Under the pieces are notes generated by a model that ran no database searches, had not been told where the DNA came from, and saw nothing but the letters and a program-made list of their open reading frames with translations. Of a stretch of 52,702 bases of DNA, positions 37,832-48,564 are shown piece after piece. The position numbers were made by a program, and so were the translations under genes. Origin of the DNA: Pseudonocardiales bacterium. GTDB taxonomy: Bacteria; Actinomycetota; Actinomycetes; Mycobacteriales; Jatrophihabitantaceae. Every line of letters begins with the position of its first letter. The first letter of the stretch is position 1. The stretch spans positions 1-52,702 of the forward strand of contig JAVEEN010000223.1 in the NCBI GenBank assembly GCA_030840445.1, written 5' to 3'.

Positions 37832-39695
37832 ACGGTCGCGGGCGGGACGCGCTCTGGTCGGCGAGCGCATCCTCATAAGCGACGTCCTGGCCGGGAATGC
37901 CGTCGAGGGCGGCACCCTCACGCGCCATAGCCTCGACAACGGTTTCGTGGCGCGGCGTGCCGACTTGGCCGTCCGAGTCGGAGCGGCGGTCCGGGCCGGA
38001 GCCCGCGGGCATCCCGGACTCGCCATGGATGAAGCGTTCGCCACGCATCAGTGAGGCCACCGCGGCAATCAGCAGCATCACGATCGAGGCGCCGAAGGCG
38101 ATGGCCAGCCCGTGCCGGAAGGGGTCGGAGATCAGGTGCGGGAAGAACTCGCGTCCGGTCAGGGTGGCTACGTCGACGCCGGATCCCGGTCGTAACTGCT
38201 GGGGATCCACCTGGGATACCAGGGCTTTGATCGGGTTGTCACCGAGGAAGGCCGCGAACAGTGTGCCGACCGGGGGAGTGTGCGAGATGCTGTTGGCCGC
38301 GTCCGGAGTGATACCCAACCTGGTGAGCCCGTCGTACATCGACGCCGGTAGCCGACTGGCCAGGCCGATGGCCATCAGGGTGAAGAAGCCACCCATCGAC
38401 AGCACCATGCCGGCGTTCATGCCGGTCGCTCGGATACCGGAGGCCGCGCCTCGCTCGTTGGCGGGGACTGCGTTCATGATCGCGGCCGAGTTCGGTGCGG
38501 CCACCAAGCCCATCCCGATACCGTTCAGGGCGAGCAGGATCGCGAACACGACATAGTTGAAGTTGGCCGGGATGGCGATCAGCCCGCCGAAAGTAGCGGC
38601 CGTGAGTAGCAGACCTCCGGTCGAGAAGGCCCGCGCACCGAACCGATCCGAAAGTGCGCCGGAGGCCGGACCGGCGACCAGGAACCCGATGGTCAGCGGC
38701 AACATATAGATGCCCGCCCACAGCGGAGTGTTGGCGAAGTTGTACCCATGCAGCGGCAACCAGATGCCCTGGAGCCAAATGATGAGCATGAACTGCAAAC
38801 CACCACGTGCCATGGACACCAGGAAATTCACCGTCTGGCCCGCCGCGAACGCGCGGATCCGGAACAATCTGAGATCCATCATCGGGTCGGTGACCCGGGT
38901 CTCGATGACGCCGAATGCGATCAGCAGGACGGCACCGCCGATCAGGCCGAGCAGGACCATCGGGGAGGACCAGCCCATGGTGTGCCCGCCGTAGGGCTGC
39001 AGCCCGTAGGTGATCGCCACCAGGATCGCGATCAGGCCGACGCCGAAGGTCAGGTTGCCCCACCAGTCGATGGCCACCTTGCTCTGGCGGTCCCGGGGCT
39101 GGTCGCGCAGGGTCCGGTAACCCATCCAGGTTCCCCAGATCCCGATCGGCACGCTGACCCAGAAGACTGCTCGCCAATGCCACTCCGATAGCAGGCCGCC
39201 GATGATCAATCCCAGGAACGAACCGCCGATCGCGGCGACCTGGTTGACGCCGAGTGCGAAGCCACGTCGGTCCGGTGGGAAGGCATCGGTGATGATCGCG
39301 GTGGAGTTGGCCGTCAGCATCGCACCGCCGACACCCTGCAAGATGCGCAGCGAAATCAACTCGAGCGCCCCGGCGGAGCCGGTGTTGGGCACCAGTGCAC
39401 ATGCCACCGATGCGACCGTGAAGATACCGAAGCCGAGGTTGAACAGCCGGGCACGACCGTATTGATCACCGAGCCGGCCGAAGGTCACGACCAGAACCGC
39501 CGTCACCAAGAGGTACCCCATCAACATCCATAACAGGTAGGAGATGTTGGCGGGGGCCAGCGGGTTCAGACCGAGTCCCGAGAAGATGGCCGGAAGCGAG
39601 ATCAGCAGGATGGAGGAGTTGAGCGTCGCAGCAAGGATGCCGACGGTGGTGACCGAGAGCGCGATCCGGCGGTCATGGGCGGCGGTCAGTGGCAC
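37830..39695 (-). CDS. DHA2-family (EmrB/QacA-like) MFS drug exporter, 14 TM helices
   Basis: A 621-residue major facilitator protein with about 14 hydrophobic segments, including TLNSSILLISLPAI, motif A GRLGDQYGRARLFNLG (near residue 73) and SLRILQGVGGAMLTANSTAI (motif B region). The C-terminal ~80 residues are a hydrophilic tail. GTG start at 39695 with GAAAGGGG upstream. An inverted repeat lies 17 bp upstream of the start codon, which suggests a dedicated repressor whose gene is not adjacent. It is inserted between priA and def, in reverse orientation. The exported compound is unknown. Confidence 0.92.
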   Translation of the reverse strand: MPLTAAHDRRIALSVTTVGILAATLNSSILLISLPAIFSGLGLNPLAPANISYLLWMLMGYLLVTAVLVVTFGRLGDQYGRARLFNLGFGIFTVASVACALVPNTGSAGALELISLRILQGVGGAMLTANSTAIITDAFPPDRRGFALGVNQVAAIGGSFLGLIIGGLLSEWHWRAVFWVSVPIGIWGTWMGYRTLRDQPRDRQSKVAIDWWGNLTFGVGLIAILVAITYGLQPYGGHTMGWSSPMVLLGLIGGAVLLIAFGVIETRVTDPMMDLRLFRIRAFAAGQTVNFLVSMARGGLQFMLIIWLQGIWLPLHGYNFANTPLWAGIYMLPLTIGFLVAGPASGALSDRFGARAFSTGGLLLTAATFGGLIAIPANFNYVVFAILLALNGIGMGLVAAPNSAAIMNAVPANERGAASGIRATGMNAGMVLSMGGFFTLMAIGLASRLPASMYDGLTRLGITPDAANSISHTPPVGTLFAAFLGDNPIKALVSQVDPQQLRPGSGVDVATLTGREFFPHLISDPFRHGLAIAFGASIVMLLIAAVASLMRGERFIHGESGMPAGSGPDRRSDSDGQVGTPRHETVVEAMAREGAALDGIPGQDVAYEDALADQSASRPRP

Positions 39696-39711
39696 GAAAC
39701 GGCCCCTTTCG

Positions 39712-39732
39712 TTCGTTAGCCATGCTAACTAA
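39712..39732 (-). promoter_or_regulatory. Palindromic operator upstream of the MFS exporter gene
   Basis: GTTAGC (39715-39720), 3-bp centre CAT, GCTAAC (39724-39729), extended by TT/AA at 39712-39713 and 39731-39732. Typical of TetR- or MarR-type sites. It lies 17 bp from the MFS start codon and 43 bp from the def start. Confidence 0.65.
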
Positions 39733-39774
39733 TGTGCTGTCAGTCCGCAAAGTGGCCTTCCATACACTGGACCG

Positions 39775-40392
39775 GTGACCGTGCTTCCCATCCGACTGTT
39801 CGGCGACCCCGTGCTGCGGACTCCTGCCGAACCTGTCACCGTCTTCGACCGGGAACTGCACCGGCTGGTCGCCGATCTGACCGAGACGATGATCGATGCT
39901 CCGGGTGCCGGACTTGCGGCACCGCAACTCGGTGTTGGTCTGCGGGTGTTCACCTACCGGGTCAGCGACGAGGAGCAGGGTCATCTGGTCAACCCGGTGC
40001 TGCACTTCCCGAACACTGAGATGCAGGACGGACCCGAGGGCTGCCTGTCCATCCCCGGCCTGTCCTGGGACTGCCGTCGGCATGAGCACGTGGTCGCCCA
40101 CGGGCAGAACATGTACGGCGACCCGATCAGTATCGAGGGCACCTCCCGATTGGCCCGTTGCATCCAGCACGAAACCGACCATCTCGACGGCGTGCTGTTC
40201 GTCGACCGGCTCGATCCGGAGACCCGTCGGGCCGCGATGGCTGAGATCCGCAACGCGGACTGGGCTGGTCTGTCCACCCCGATGATCAACCCGATGATCA
40301 AGGTGAGTCCGCACGGCGGCGGGCCGTATGGCCCGAACGTCCCGATGCGCAATGCTCCGGCCGAGAATGATCCGTTCGGCCTACGTCGGTGA
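39775..40392 (+). CDS. def: Peptide deformylase
   Basis: Removes the N-formyl group from nascent proteins, using metal. All three motifs are present: [10 protein letters not shown] (44-53), EGCLSIPG with Cys90 (88-95), and QHETDHLDG with H132, E133, H136. The length of 205 includes a C-terminal extension (about 155-205) ending in a Gly/Pro-rich tail typical of actinobacterial forms. GTG start at 39775. It overlaps fmt by GTGA, so the deformylase and the formyltransferase are co-translated. Confidence 0.96.
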   Translation: MTVLPIRLFGDPVLRTPAEPVTVFDRELHRLVADLTETMIDAPGAGLAAPQLGVGLRVFTYRVSDEEQGHLVNPVLHFPNTEMQDGPEGCLSIPGLSWDCRRHEHVVAHGQNMYGDPISIEGTSRLARCIQHETDHLDGVLFVDRLDPETRRAAMAEIRNADWAGLSTPMINPMIKVSPHGGGPYGPNVPMRNAPAENDPFGLRR

Positions 40393-41318
40393 GACTGCTC
40401 TTTGCCGGTACACCCGAGGTCGCGCTGCCCTCCTTGAAGGCCTTGATAGCTCATCCGGCCCATGAGGTCGTCGGTGTGCTGACCCGGCCCGATGCCGCCA
40501 GCGGCCGCGGTCGATCGCTACGGCCGTCACCGGTGGCCGAACTGGCTCGCGAACACGACATCCCAGTCTTCGCCCCGGCCAAACCGTCCGACCCGGACTT
40601 CGCCGCCGCCGCGGCCGAACTGGAGATCGATGTGTGTCCGGTCGTCGCCTACGGCGCGCTACTGCGCGAGCCCGCTCTGAGTTTGCCCCGTTACGGGTGG
40701 GTGAATCTGCACTTCTCGCTGCTGCCGGCGTGGCGCGGGGCGGCCCCGGTACAGCACGCCTTGTTGCACGGCGACGACTACACCGGCGCGTCCACGTTCC
40801 TGATCGGGCCCGGACTCGACGACGGCCCGGTCTTCGGGGTGTTGACCGAGAAGATCCGTTCCCGCGACACCAGCGGCGACCTGCTCGGACGGCTGGCCGA
40901 GGCGGGCGCGGGCTTGCTCGTTGCCACCATGGACGGCATCGCAGATGGCTCGCTGTTCCCGGTTCCGCAGCCCGCCGACGGGGCCTCGCTGGCGCCCAAG
41001 CTGTCCGCTGCCGACGCCCGGATCCGCTTCGATCTTCCCGCCGTTGCCGTCGACCGCCGGATCCGCGCGTGCACCCCGGCGCCCGGGGCCTGGACCGACT
41101 TCCGCGGAGACCGGCTCAAGCTCGGACCGGTGATCTGTGGTGACGGGTCCACGGAGTTGCCACCCGGCGTGCTGCAGGTCAGCAAGAAGTCGGTCCTAGT
41201 CGGCACCGCGACAGTCCCGGTCGAACTCGGTCAGGTCCAGCCGCCCGGCAAGACGTCGATGGCAGCGTCCGATTGGGCGCGCGGGGCCAGACTCACCACC
41301 GGAGATTCTGTTGGCTGA
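40389..41318 (+). CDS. fmt: Methionyl-tRNA formyltransferase
   Basis: Formylates Met-tRNA for initiation. The N-terminal hydrolase-like domain has catalytic N106, H108 and D144 in the HFSLLP (108-113) and LDDGP segments, and the C-terminal OB domain is present; length 309. The GTG overlaps def (GTGA). The stop overlaps the rsmB TTG by 8 bp, so def-fmt-rsmB form one unit. Confidence 0.96.
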   Translation: MRLLFAGTPEVALPSLKALIAHPAHEVVGVLTRPDAASGRGRSLRPSPVAELAREHDIPVFAPAKPSDPDFAAAAAELEIDVCPVVAYGALLREPALSLPRYGWVNLHFSLLPAWRGAAPVQHALLHGDDYTGASTFLIGPGLDDGPVFGVLTEKIRSRDTSGDLLGRLAEAGAGLLVATMDGIADGSLFPVPQPADGASLAPKLSAADARIRFDLPAVAVDRRIRACTPAPGAWTDFRGDRLKLGPVICGDGSTELPPGVLQVSKKSVLVGTATVPVELGQVQPPGKTSMAASDWARGARLTTGDSVG

Positions 41319-42798
41319 GGCGCCGGGCCAGGCCGATCCGGCGCGGTGGGCCGCTTGGCGCACACTGGTGGCGGTCGACGAGGACGAAGCGTACGCCAAC
41401 TTGGTCCTGCCGAAGCTGGTCTCCGAGGCGGGTCTCACCGGCCGCGACGCCGCCTTGGCGACCGAACTCGGCTACGGGACGCTGCGGGCCAGCGGCACTG
41501 TCGATGAGATCCTGCGTGACTGTTCCAGCCGCCCGTTGGCCGACATCGAGACCGGTGTGCTGAACCTGCTGAGGCTCGGGGCGTATCAGCTGCTCAAGAC
41601 CCGGATTCCGAACCACGCCGCGGTGGCCACGACCGTGGATCTGGCCCGTGCCACCGGCAACGCCAGAGCCACTGGCTTCGTGAACGCCATTCTGCGCAAG
41701 GTATCCGCGCGGGACTTCGATGCCTGGTGTGATCGGATCTCGCGCGAGGCCTCGCCGCTCGGCCGGCTGGCGGTGCGCCATTCCCACCCGGGCTGGATCG
41801 TCGGCGCCTTTGCCGACGCACTCGGCGCCGGATCCGCCCGGCCGCCGGCCAGTGAAGTGAGTGCCGAGACCGCGGGACTGCTCTACAACGGTGCGGACGG
41901 TCCCGACCACGACCTGTCCGATTTGGAGGCCGCACTGTCGGCCGACGACGAGCGACCTGAGACCCACTTGGTGGCATGGCCGGGCCGGATCAGCCGCGAT
42001 GAACTGGTCCAGCAGGCTGCGGGCGAGGCGGGACCGTATTCGCCCTACGCGGTCAGGCTTGTCACCGGTGGCGAGCCTGCCGCTCTGGCCGCTGTGCAGG
42101 AACAGCTTGCCGGCGTACAGGACGAGGGCAGCCAGCTCTGCGCGGTCGCACTGAGCCAGCTGCCGCTGTCCGGCCCGGACGCGCGCTGGCTCGATCTGTG
42201 TGCCGGCCCCGGCGGGAAGGCGGCCCTGCTGGCGGCACTCGCCGATCGGCGCGGGGCCCGGCTCACGGCCAGTGAGTTGCACCCGCATCGCGCCGAGCTG
42301 ATCGCCCGCGCGACCGCAGGGTGGGATGTCGAGATCAGGGTGGGCGACGCGCGCCGGTTGGCTACCGACGACGGCCCCGCGTCGGCAGGGGCTGAGCCGG
42401 CAGCCGGCAGCAACATCGTCGAGGCCTATGACCGGGTGCTGTTGGACGCACCGTGTACCGGCCTGGGTGCGCTGCGCCGTCGACCTGAGGCACGGTGGCG
42501 CAAGACGCCGGACGACTTGGCCGATCTGGTGGTATTGCAACGGGATCTGCTCGATGCCGCGGCCCGGGTGGTACGTCCGGGGGGCGTGATCGGCTACGTC
42601 ACCTGCTCGCCGCACCTAGCCGAAACGCGTGGCCAGATCAGCAGGTTCCTGGCTGATCGTGAGGACTTCGAACTCCTCGATGCCCGCCCGGCGTTTCCGG
42701 GTGTCACGCGCTTGGACGACTCGGGCATGGTGCAGTTGTGGCCGCATCGCCACGGCACCGACGCGATGTTCTTCGCCGCGCTGCGACGAACGCGCTGA
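41311..42798 (+). CDS. rsmB: 16S rRNA m5C967 methyltransferase (RsmB/Fmu/Sun)
   Basis: SAM-dependent rRNA methylase of 495 residues: N-terminal NusB-like RNA-binding domain (10-150), then a Rossmann methylase with [18 protein letters not shown], Cys382 (PCTG, catalytic release) and Cys432 (TCSPH, nucleophile). The start is a TTG at 41311, chosen for its GGAG ribosome site (41301-41304) and the 8-bp overlap with fmt; no ATG or GTG fits better. The methylase domain is a little longer than E. coli's owing to an Ala-rich insertion around 360-375. Confidence 0.95.
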   Translation: MAEAPGQADPARWAAWRTLVAVDEDEAYANLVLPKLVSEAGLTGRDAALATELGYGTLRASGTVDEILRDCSSRPLADIETGVLNLLRLGAYQLLKTRIPNHAAVATTVDLARATGNARATGFVNAILRKVSARDFDAWCDRISREASPLGRLAVRHSHPGWIVGAFADALGAGSARPPASEVSAETAGLLYNGADGPDHDLSDLEAALSADDERPETHLVAWPGRISRDELVQQAAGEAGPYSPYAVRLVTGGEPAALAAVQEQLAGVQDEGSQLCAVALSQLPLSGPDARWLDLCAGPGGKAALLAALADRRGARLTASELHPHRAELIARATAGWDVEIRVGDARRLATDDGPASAGAEPAAGSNIVEAYDRVLLDAPCTGLGALRRRPEARWRKTPDDLADLVVLQRDLLDAAARVVRPGGVIGYVTCSPHLAETRGQISRFLADREDFELLDARPAFPGVTRLDDSGMVQLWPHRHGTDAMFFAALRRTR

Positions 42799-42862
42799 CC
42801 ACGCTGGTGCCCCCGGAGTGCCCGCCGACTCACCGTTCGGCCGGCTCCTCATGGAGGCGAAA

Positions 42863-44596
42863 TCATCGGTGGTGCTGGTGTCCGCGCTGAAGCACTGACG
42901 AGAAGTCATTCACCTTGGCGTCCCGACTGCTCAGCGGGTTCAGCCCGAACCGGTGCTCGATCGTCGCCAGGATCGAGGTGGTGTCGTATGAGCTCGAATC
43001 CACCGCGAACTTCTTGTCCAGCTGCGGTGAGATCAACAGCGCCGGCACCCGGGTGCCCGGTCCCCACTTGTCGGCTACCGCGCCCTTCTTGCCCGCAGCG
43101 GGAGGACTGACATGGTCCCATTGTCCACCGAACTCGTCATAGGTGATCACGATCAGCGTGTCGGAGGCCTGCGGGCCGTTCTCGACCGCCTTGATCAGAT
43201 CGACGAGATGATCTGAACCGGTGCGCTCACTGGCGTATCCCGGGTGCTCGTTCTCCCGGCCAAGCGGCTTGACGAAGCTCACCGGCTTCAACTGGCCCGA
43301 CTTGGCGGCGTTGACGAAATTGGTCTCGTCCTGCAGGTGAGACCGGCCCGGCTGGCCCTCCTGGAAGTTCCTGTAGTAGTTGAAGGGCTGGTGGTGGAAC
43401 TGGAAATCGCCGGTCGGGCAGTAGGGGTACATGGCCTTGGGATTGGCCTCGTTGGCTCCGTCCGCCGAATGCTTGGAGTTGTCGCAGCGGCCGACGCCGG
43501 CATCGCCCATGGTCCAGCCCGCGCCGGTTATGTTGCCTGCGGCGTTGTCCCAGCCACCTGAGTACCAGGCCCAATCCAAGCCCTTGCCGGACAGTTCGTC
43601 GCCGATCGTGGGCAGGGTCTGAGCAGGCAACTGCTTGCTCACCGGCGTCCCGGGGGCATAAGGCTGGGAGGACGGCTGAATGGTGTTGACGGCGTAATCA
43701 CCGCACACCGTGCCCTTCTTCGGTGCGACGGCGGCGGCCGGCACCACACAGTTGCCGTTGGCATCGGCCGCCTGGGTCAGCGCTCCGTCGGCAACCAGTC
43801 CGGTCGGCGTGTACAGCGGATATTTCGTCGGCTCGCCGTTGCTGTCCACGACGGAATGCAGGTCGTTGCCCGATGCTGAGGTCAGTTTGCCGTTCACCGG
43901 CGCGAGATCAGCAATCGCGTTCGGGAAGGTCGGCGTCCGGGCCGTGACCAACCACTGGTGGTTGAGGAACGATCCACCGAACGCGCCCTGGAACAGTCGG
44001 TCGGCGATAGCGTACTTCGGAGCGTCGGGGCCGTGCAGGTAGGTGTAGATCGGCAGCTGCTTGGTGTCGTAGTGACCCATGGTCAGGCCGACGGCGTCCG
44101 ACCCTGCGGTGTAGCGGTTCTGCTGACCGCCGTTGATCTGATACTGCTCCTGGTAGTAGCGGTGCACGATGTCGCGCGTACAACCGCCGGGGAGTCCGGT
44201 GCCCTTCGGGACACCGCTGGGAAAGAACTCATTGGGCCGCGGGCAGGTGGTGTCGTCCTGGCCGATGTAGTCGGTGATCGCAAAGGGCTTGTTGGGTGTG
44301 GTGGCCGGCAGGTTGACATCGTTCTGGGGGAGTACCGGCAACACCGCGCCATCCTGACCGACCTGCACCGCATTCGCGGGCTTGGCCTTGGAGAGTCCGT
44401 TGACGCCTTCCCAGCCACCGTAGAGGTTGTCGAAGCTGTGGTTCTCGTCGTAGATCACCACGATGTGATTGATCGCCGACAGGCCGCCCCGGTCGCGCTC
44501 ACTGTGAGCCGCGGCCTGGCTCGTGGCCACCCCCGCCGACGCCAGGGTCAGGGCGGCCGTCAGGCCGATCAGCTTCGAATGCCGGAATCGTCGCAC
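42863..44596 (-). CDS. Secreted phosphoesterase of the phospholipase C / acid phosphatase family
   Basis: A 577-residue protein of the phosphoesterase family typified by bacterial phospholipase C and AcpA. The Sec signal peptide is MRRFRHSKLI then a hydrophobic run with cleavage near residue 30 (SQAAA). The metal/catalytic motif VVIYDENHSFDNLYG (46-60; E51, N52, S54) and the C-terminal VITYDEFGGQWDHVSPP follow. GTG start at 44596-44594 with GGAGGAGA. A PHO box lies 115-150 bp upstream, so I infer phosphate-starvation control and a phosphate-scavenging role. The substrate (phospholipid or phosphomonoester) is not clear. Confidence 0.88.
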   Translation of the reverse strand: MRRFRHSKLIGLTAALTLASAGVATSQAAAHSERDRGGLSAINHIVVIYDENHSFDNLYGGWEGVNGLSKAKPANAVQVGQDGAVLPVLPQNDVNLPATTPNKPFAITDYIGQDDTTCPRPNEFFPSGVPKGTGLPGGCTRDIVHRYYQEQYQINGGQQNRYTAGSDAVGLTMGHYDTKQLPIYTYLHGPDAPKYAIADRLFQGAFGGSFLNHQWLVTARTPTFPNAIADLAPVNGKLTSASGNDLHSVVDSNGEPTKYPLYTPTGLVADGALTQAADANGNCVVPAAAVAPKKGTVCGDYAVNTIQPSSQPYAPGTPVSKQLPAQTLPTIGDELSGKGLDWAWYSGGWDNAAGNITGAGWTMGDAGVGRCDNSKHSADGANEANPKAMYPYCPTGDFQFHHQPFNYYRNFQEGQPGRSHLQDETNFVNAAKSGQLKPVSFVKPLGRENEHPGYASERTGSDHLVDLIKAVENGPQASDTLIVITYDEFGGQWDHVSPPAAGKKGAVADKWGPGTRVPALLISPQLDKKFAVDSSSYDTTSILATIEHRFGLNPLSSRDAKVNDFSSVLQRGHQHHR

Positions 44597-44711
44597 TGTG
44601 ATCGTCTCCTCCAGAGCGGACTGTGACGCGCCCTACCACGTCGACCTGTGGGTCTGATCCTGACAGTCTGAGGACTAGGTAGGAAATAGCATTCGATGTT
44701 TAGTTTCGCCC

Positions 44712-44744
44712 GTTATCTGAACATCCGGTAGTCGCCTGGTGAAC
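44712..44744 (-). promoter_or_regulatory. PHO box (PhoP binding site), three 11-bp direct repeat units
   Basis: Read on the minus strand the units are GTTCACC-aggc (44744-44734), GACTACC-ggat (44733-44723) and GTTCAGA-taac (44722-44712), an 11-bp period matching the GTTCACC-N4 consensus at 7/7, 4/7 and 5/7 positions. It sits upstream of the secreted phosphoesterase gene. The remaining gap 44597-44829 has no gene; an A/T-rich patch (44684-44720) is the probable core promoter. Confidence 0.7.
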
Positions 44745-44829
44745 GGGCCAAAGCGGGGCCACCGGCCGAGTGTGGGTCGAGTGGGTGCGCGGCAGTGCCG
44801 CGATTCCGGGTGCCCCCTAGACTTCTGAC

Positions 44830-45558
44830 GTGCCAGCCTCGCAGCCCGAACCCATGATCGCGCCGAGCATCCTGTCGGCCGACTTCGCTCATCTGGCCGC
44901 GGCCGCGGATGCCGTCTCGCGGGCCGACTGGCTGCATGTCGACGTCATGGACAACCACTTCGTACCGAACCTGACCATCGGGCTTCCGGTGGTGAAGAGC
45001 CTGCACCGAGCCACCGATCTGCCGCTTGACTGCCATCTCATGATCGAGGATCCGGACCGGTGGGCCCCCGGATACGCCGAGGGCGGCGCGGCGAACGTGA
45101 CCTTCCACGCCGAGGCGGCCAGCGATGTGGTGCAAACCGCGCGCGCTGTCCGGTCCGCCGGCGCGCTGGTGGGGCTCTCCGTCAAGCCGGGCACTCCGCT
45201 CGAGCCCTATCTCGACGTCCTCGTCGAGTTCGACACGCTGCTGATCATGTCTGTCGAACCGGGCTTCGGTGGCCAGGCATTCATGCCCGAGGTGCTGGAC
45301 AAGGTTCGTACGGCGAGAAGGCACGTCAACTCCGGCCACCTCCGGCTGTTCATCGAGATCGACGGTGGGATCGGCGCGGACACCATCACCGAGGCTGCCG
45401 AGGCAGGCGTGGACGTCTTCGTCGCCGGTTCGGCGGTGTACGGCGCGGACGATCCAGCCGCGGCCGTCGAGCACCTGCGCAGCCTGGCCCGGGTCGGAAT
45501 GGCCCGCTGCGAACAGATAATCGGACGAGCTAAGGGCCGAGCAATGGGAGAGGCATGA
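44830..45558 (+). CDS. rpe: Ribulose-phosphate 3-epimerase
   Basis: Interconverts ribulose 5-phosphate and xylulose 5-phosphate, feeding ribulose 5-phosphate to RibBA. The 242-residue TIM barrel has [10 protein letters not shown] (11-20), metal ligands H36 and D38 in [13 protein letters not shown]69 in DCHLMI and [12 protein letters not shown] at 44830 is the longest start; an ATG at 44854 just before IAPSILS is an alternative. ATGA overlap with ribD. Confidence 0.95.
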   Translation: MPASQPEPMIAPSILSADFAHLAAAADAVSRADWLHVDVMDNHFVPNLTIGLPVVKSLHRATDLPLDCHLMIEDPDRWAPGYAEGGAANVTFHAEAASDVVQTARAVRSAGALVGLSVKPGTPLEPYLDVLVEFDTLLIMSVEPGFGGQAFMPEVLDKVRTARRHVNSGHLRLFIEIDGGIGADTITEAAEAGVDVFVAGSAVYGADDPAAAVEHLRSLARVGMARCEQIIGRAKGRAMGEA

Positions 45559-46619
45559 GCCTGCTGCAGGCCACGGATGCCGAGATCACCGCATTGCAGC
45601 ACGCCGCCGAGTTGGCCCGCACGGTCGCCGGGAGGACGAGCCCGAACCCGCCGGTCGCCGCAATCATCCTCGACCCACAAGGCCGCCGTATCGCCGAGGG
45701 AGTCACCCAGCCCGCCGGATCCGAGCATGCGGAGGTGATCGCACTTCGCGCGGCCGGCGAATCAGCCCGCGGGGCAACCGCCGTCGTCACCCTGGAGCCG
45801 TGCAACCACACCGGGCGCACGGGACCCTGTTCGCAGGCTCTGATCGACGCCGGCGTCGTCCGGGTGGTGTTCGGCGTCTCCGATCCCAACCAGCAGGCCG
45901 CTGGTGGCGCCGACCGTTTGCGGGAGGCCGGCGTCCAGGTACTTGCCGATGTGGACCAGGGCGAGATTGCTCGCGGCGTGTTGCGGCCCTGGCTTTTCTC
46001 GGTGCTGCAATCCCGCCCGTTCGTGACCTGGAAGTTCGCCGCCACGCTGGACGGTCGGAGTGCGGCCGCCGACGGAACCTCGCGGTGGATCACCAATGCC
46101 GAATCTCGCGCAGATGTGCATGCGCTGCGCGACATCGTCGACGCGGTCGTGGTGGGCAGCGGCACGGTGCTGGCCGATGACCCGCAACTCACCGTGCGCG
46201 GCCTGGCTGGTGCTAGGGAGGATGAACTGGCCCCCCGACAACCGCTGCGTGTCGTGGTGGATCGACGTCATCGCGTCGGCAAGGAATATCGCGTGTTCGA
46301 CGACGCCGCCGAAACTGTCGTGCTGGACACTGCCGTCCCGCGGTTCGCGCTCAAGGCCCTTTATGACCGAGGCGTTCGCCACGTTCTCCTCGAAGGCGGC
46401 CCGACCCTTGCGGGAGCCTTCCTGGAAGCCCGGCTGATCGACCAGGTGGTGGGCTACGTGGCTCCTAAACTGCTCGGGTCGGGGACAGCCGCGCTGCGGG
46501 ACGCGGGAATAACCAGCATGGCCGATGCAGTCACACTGGAGGTATCCGACGTCAGTCGCCTCGGCGATGACGTCAAAATCGTGGGCCGCCCAGTCTGGCC
46601 CACCGGTCAGGAGGAATGA
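45555..46619 (+). CDS. ribD: Bifunctional riboflavin deaminase/reductase RibD
   Basis: Second and third riboflavin steps. The N-terminal cytidine-deaminase-like zinc domain has H58, E60, C83 and C92 (GSEHAEV and [12 protein letters not shown]); the C-terminal reductase has [19 protein letters not shown] (about 155-173) and [14 protein letters not shown]. Length 354. ATGA overlap with rpe; ribE starts 3 bp after its stop, with an AGGAGG inside the ribD end. Confidence 0.96.
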   Translation: MSLLQATDAEITALQHAAELARTVAGRTSPNPPVAAIILDPQGRRIAEGVTQPAGSEHAEVIALRAAGESARGATAVVTLEPCNHTGRTGPCSQALIDAGVVRVVFGVSDPNQQAAGGADRLREAGVQVLADVDQGEIARGVLRPWLFSVLQSRPFVTWKFAATLDGRSAAADGTSRWITNAESRADVHALRDIVDAVVVGSGTVLADDPQLTVRGLAGAREDELAPRQPLRVVVDRRHRVGKEYRVFDDAAETVVLDTAVPRFALKALYDRGVRHVLLEGGPTLAGAFLEARLIDQVVGYVAPKLLGSGTAALRDAGITSMADAVTLEVSDVSRLGDDVKIVGRPVWPTGQEE

Positions 46620-46621
46620 GG

Positions 46622-47296
46622 ATGTTCACCGGCATCGTCGAGGAACTCGGCGAAGTAGTCTCGGTCACCGGGCACGGTGATTCGGCTGTGCTGCGCATCC
46701 GTGCGACGAAGGTCGCCGAGGACGTCAGGCACGGCGCCTCCATCGCGGTCAACGGGGTGTGTCTCACCGTCGTCGGCGAGGAAAGCGACTCCGCCGCGGG
46801 CGTGCCGGCGGTGGATCTGGTCTTCGACGTGATGGCCGAGACCCTGAAGCGGAGCGTCATCGGTGCGCTGGCGGCCGGGGACCGGGTCAATCTGGAACGC
46901 GCCGCCCGGGTGGACAGCCGCCTCGACGGGCACATCGTGCAGGGCCACGTCGACGGAACCGGGGTCGTGTTGGCCCGTACGCCCGGCACCGAGTGGGAGT
47001 CTTTCCGCTTCGGCCTGCCGGCTGACCTGTCCAGATACGTCGCGGAAAAGGGCTCGATCGCGGTGAACGGAGTTTCGTTGACGGTGACCGCGGTCGGAAA
47101 CTCAACCCGTCAGGACTCTGATTGGTTCGAGGTCGGGCTGATCCCCGAGACCCTGCGCGCGACCAACCTCGGAAACCGGGCGGTGGGCGAGCCGGTGAAT
47201 CTCGAGGTCGATGTGCTGGCTAAGTACACCGAGCGCCTGCTGACTCGTGGGACCGGACTGAACATCCACTCGAACACATCGAACGGCGGCGGCTGA
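46622..47296 (+). CDS. ribE: Riboflavin synthase alpha chain
   Basis: Dismutates lumazine to riboflavin. The ATG at 46622 ([11 protein letters not shown]) is preferred over ATG 46616 because AGGAGG (46609-46614) is then 7 nt away and MFTGIVEE is the family's usual start; 224 residues. Two homologous lumazine-binding halves are seen, each with an AVNG-C/S-LTV motif ([10 protein letters not shown] and [14 protein letters not shown]), and [11 protein letters not shown]. ribBA follows after 4 bp. Confidence 0.96.
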   Translation: MFTGIVEELGEVVSVTGHGDSAVLRIRATKVAEDVRHGASIAVNGVCLTVVGEESDSAAGVPAVDLVFDVMAETLKRSVIGALAAGDRVNLERAARVDSRLDGHIVQGHVDGTGVVLARTPGTEWESFRFGLPADLSRYVAEKGSIAVNGVSLTVTAVGNSTRQDSDWFEVGLIPETLRATNLGNRAVGEPVNLEVDVLAKYTERLLTRGTGLNIHSNTSNGGG

Positions 47297-47300
47297 CAAC

Positions 47301-48545
47301 ATGCTGGATTCAGTAGAGAAAGCGATCGCCGACATTGCCGCCGGTAAGGCGGTGGTTGTCATCGATGACGAGGACCGCGAAAACGAGGGAGATCTGATCT
47401 TCGCCGCCGAGCTGGCGACGCCCGAGCTGGTGGCCTTCATGGTGCGTTATACCTCGGGCTACATCTGCGTGCCGATGAGTGAGGCCGAGGCGGATCGCCT
47501 GGACCTGCCGCCGATGTTCCGGGTCAATCAGGATCGACGTGGGACCGCCTACGCGGTGACGGTCGACGCCCGCGAGGGGGTCACTACCGGCATCTCGGCC
47601 ACCGATCGTGCCCGCACGATCCGACTGCTTGCCGACCCGTCGACGTCTTCGGCCGATCTGGCACGCCCGGGCCACATCGTCCCGTTGCGGGCCAAGGACG
47701 GCGGCGTGTTGCGCCGGCCCGGCCATACCGAGGCGGCGGTCGACCTGGCAACGCTGGCCGGGCTCGCTCCGGCCGGTGTGTTGTGCGAGGTGGTCAGTGA
47801 GAAGGACCCGTCCGGCATGGCCCGAGCCGACGAACTAAGAGTGTTCGCCGACGAGCACGGGCTTACCCTTATCTCGATCGCCGACCTGATCGCTTACCGC
47901 CGCCGATTCGACAAGCTGGTCGAGCGGGTGGCCGAGGCCAGGGTGCCGTTGCGCTACGGAGAATTCACCGCGGTGGGGTACTCGTCGTCCTACGACAACA
48001 GGGAACACGTCGCGTTCGTCTTCGGCGATATCGGAGATGGCGAGGACGTGCTGGTCCGCGTCCACTCGGAGTGCCTCACCGGCGATGTGTTCGGATCATT
48101 GCGCTGCGACTGCGGTCCGCAACTGGACGCGGCGTTGGCGGCGGTGGCCCGGGAAGGGCGCGGAGTCGTGCTGTACGTCCGTGGCCATGAGGGCCGCGGC
48201 ATCGGCTTGCTCCACAAACTGCAGGCTTACCAGCTGCAGGACGCGGGACGGGACACGCTGGACGCCAACCTGGACCTGGGGCTGCCGGCCGATGCCAGGG
48301 ATTACGGCACCGGAGCTCAAATCCTGGCCGACCTCGGAATTCGTACCATGCGACTGCTGACGAACAACCCGGCCAAGCGAGCTGGACTGGAAGGATATGG
48401 TCTGTCGGTGGTCGGTCAGGTTCGACTGCCAACTCATGTCAATCCCGAGAATCTGCGTTATCTGGAGGCGAAACGAGACCGGATGGGCCACGAACTCGAC
48501 CTCGGACCGGATTCGGTCGTCGCCCATCAGACCACGGAATGGTGA
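47301..48545 (+). CDS. ribBA: 3,4-DHBP synthase / GTP cyclohydrolase II fusion
   Basis: Makes both precursors of the ring. The N-terminal DHBP synthase (1-200) has [18 protein letters not shown] and [24 protein letters not shown]. The C-terminal GTP cyclohydrolase II binds zinc through C258, C269 and C271 ([17 protein letters not shown]) and contains [16 protein letters not shown]. Length 414. The two activities are fused as in other actinobacteria. Confidence 0.97.
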   Translation: MLDSVEKAIADIAAGKAVVVIDDEDRENEGDLIFAAELATPELVAFMVRYTSGYICVPMSEAEADRLDLPPMFRVNQDRRGTAYAVTVDAREGVTTGISATDRARTIRLLADPSTSSADLARPGHIVPLRAKDGGVLRRPGHTEAAVDLATLAGLAPAGVLCEVVSEKDPSGMARADELRVFADEHGLTLISIADLIAYRRRFDKLVERVAEARVPLRYGEFTAVGYSSSYDNREHVAFVFGDIGDGEDVLVRVHSECLTGDVFGSLRCDCGPQLDAALAAVAREGRGVVLYVRGHEGRGIGLLHKLQAYQLQDAGRDTLDANLDLGLPADARDYGTGAQILADLGIRTMRLLTNNPAKRAGLEGYGLSVVGQVRLPTHVNPENLRYLEAKRDRMGHELDLGPDSVVAHQTTEW

Positions 48546-48564
48546 GTGGCACGGTGAGCGAACA

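Noticed and set aside
44597-44829. FMN riboswitch upstream of the riboflavin genes
   Set aside because: None of the conserved RFN-element blocks is present here, and ribD overlaps rpe by 4 bp, leaving no room for one directly before ribD.
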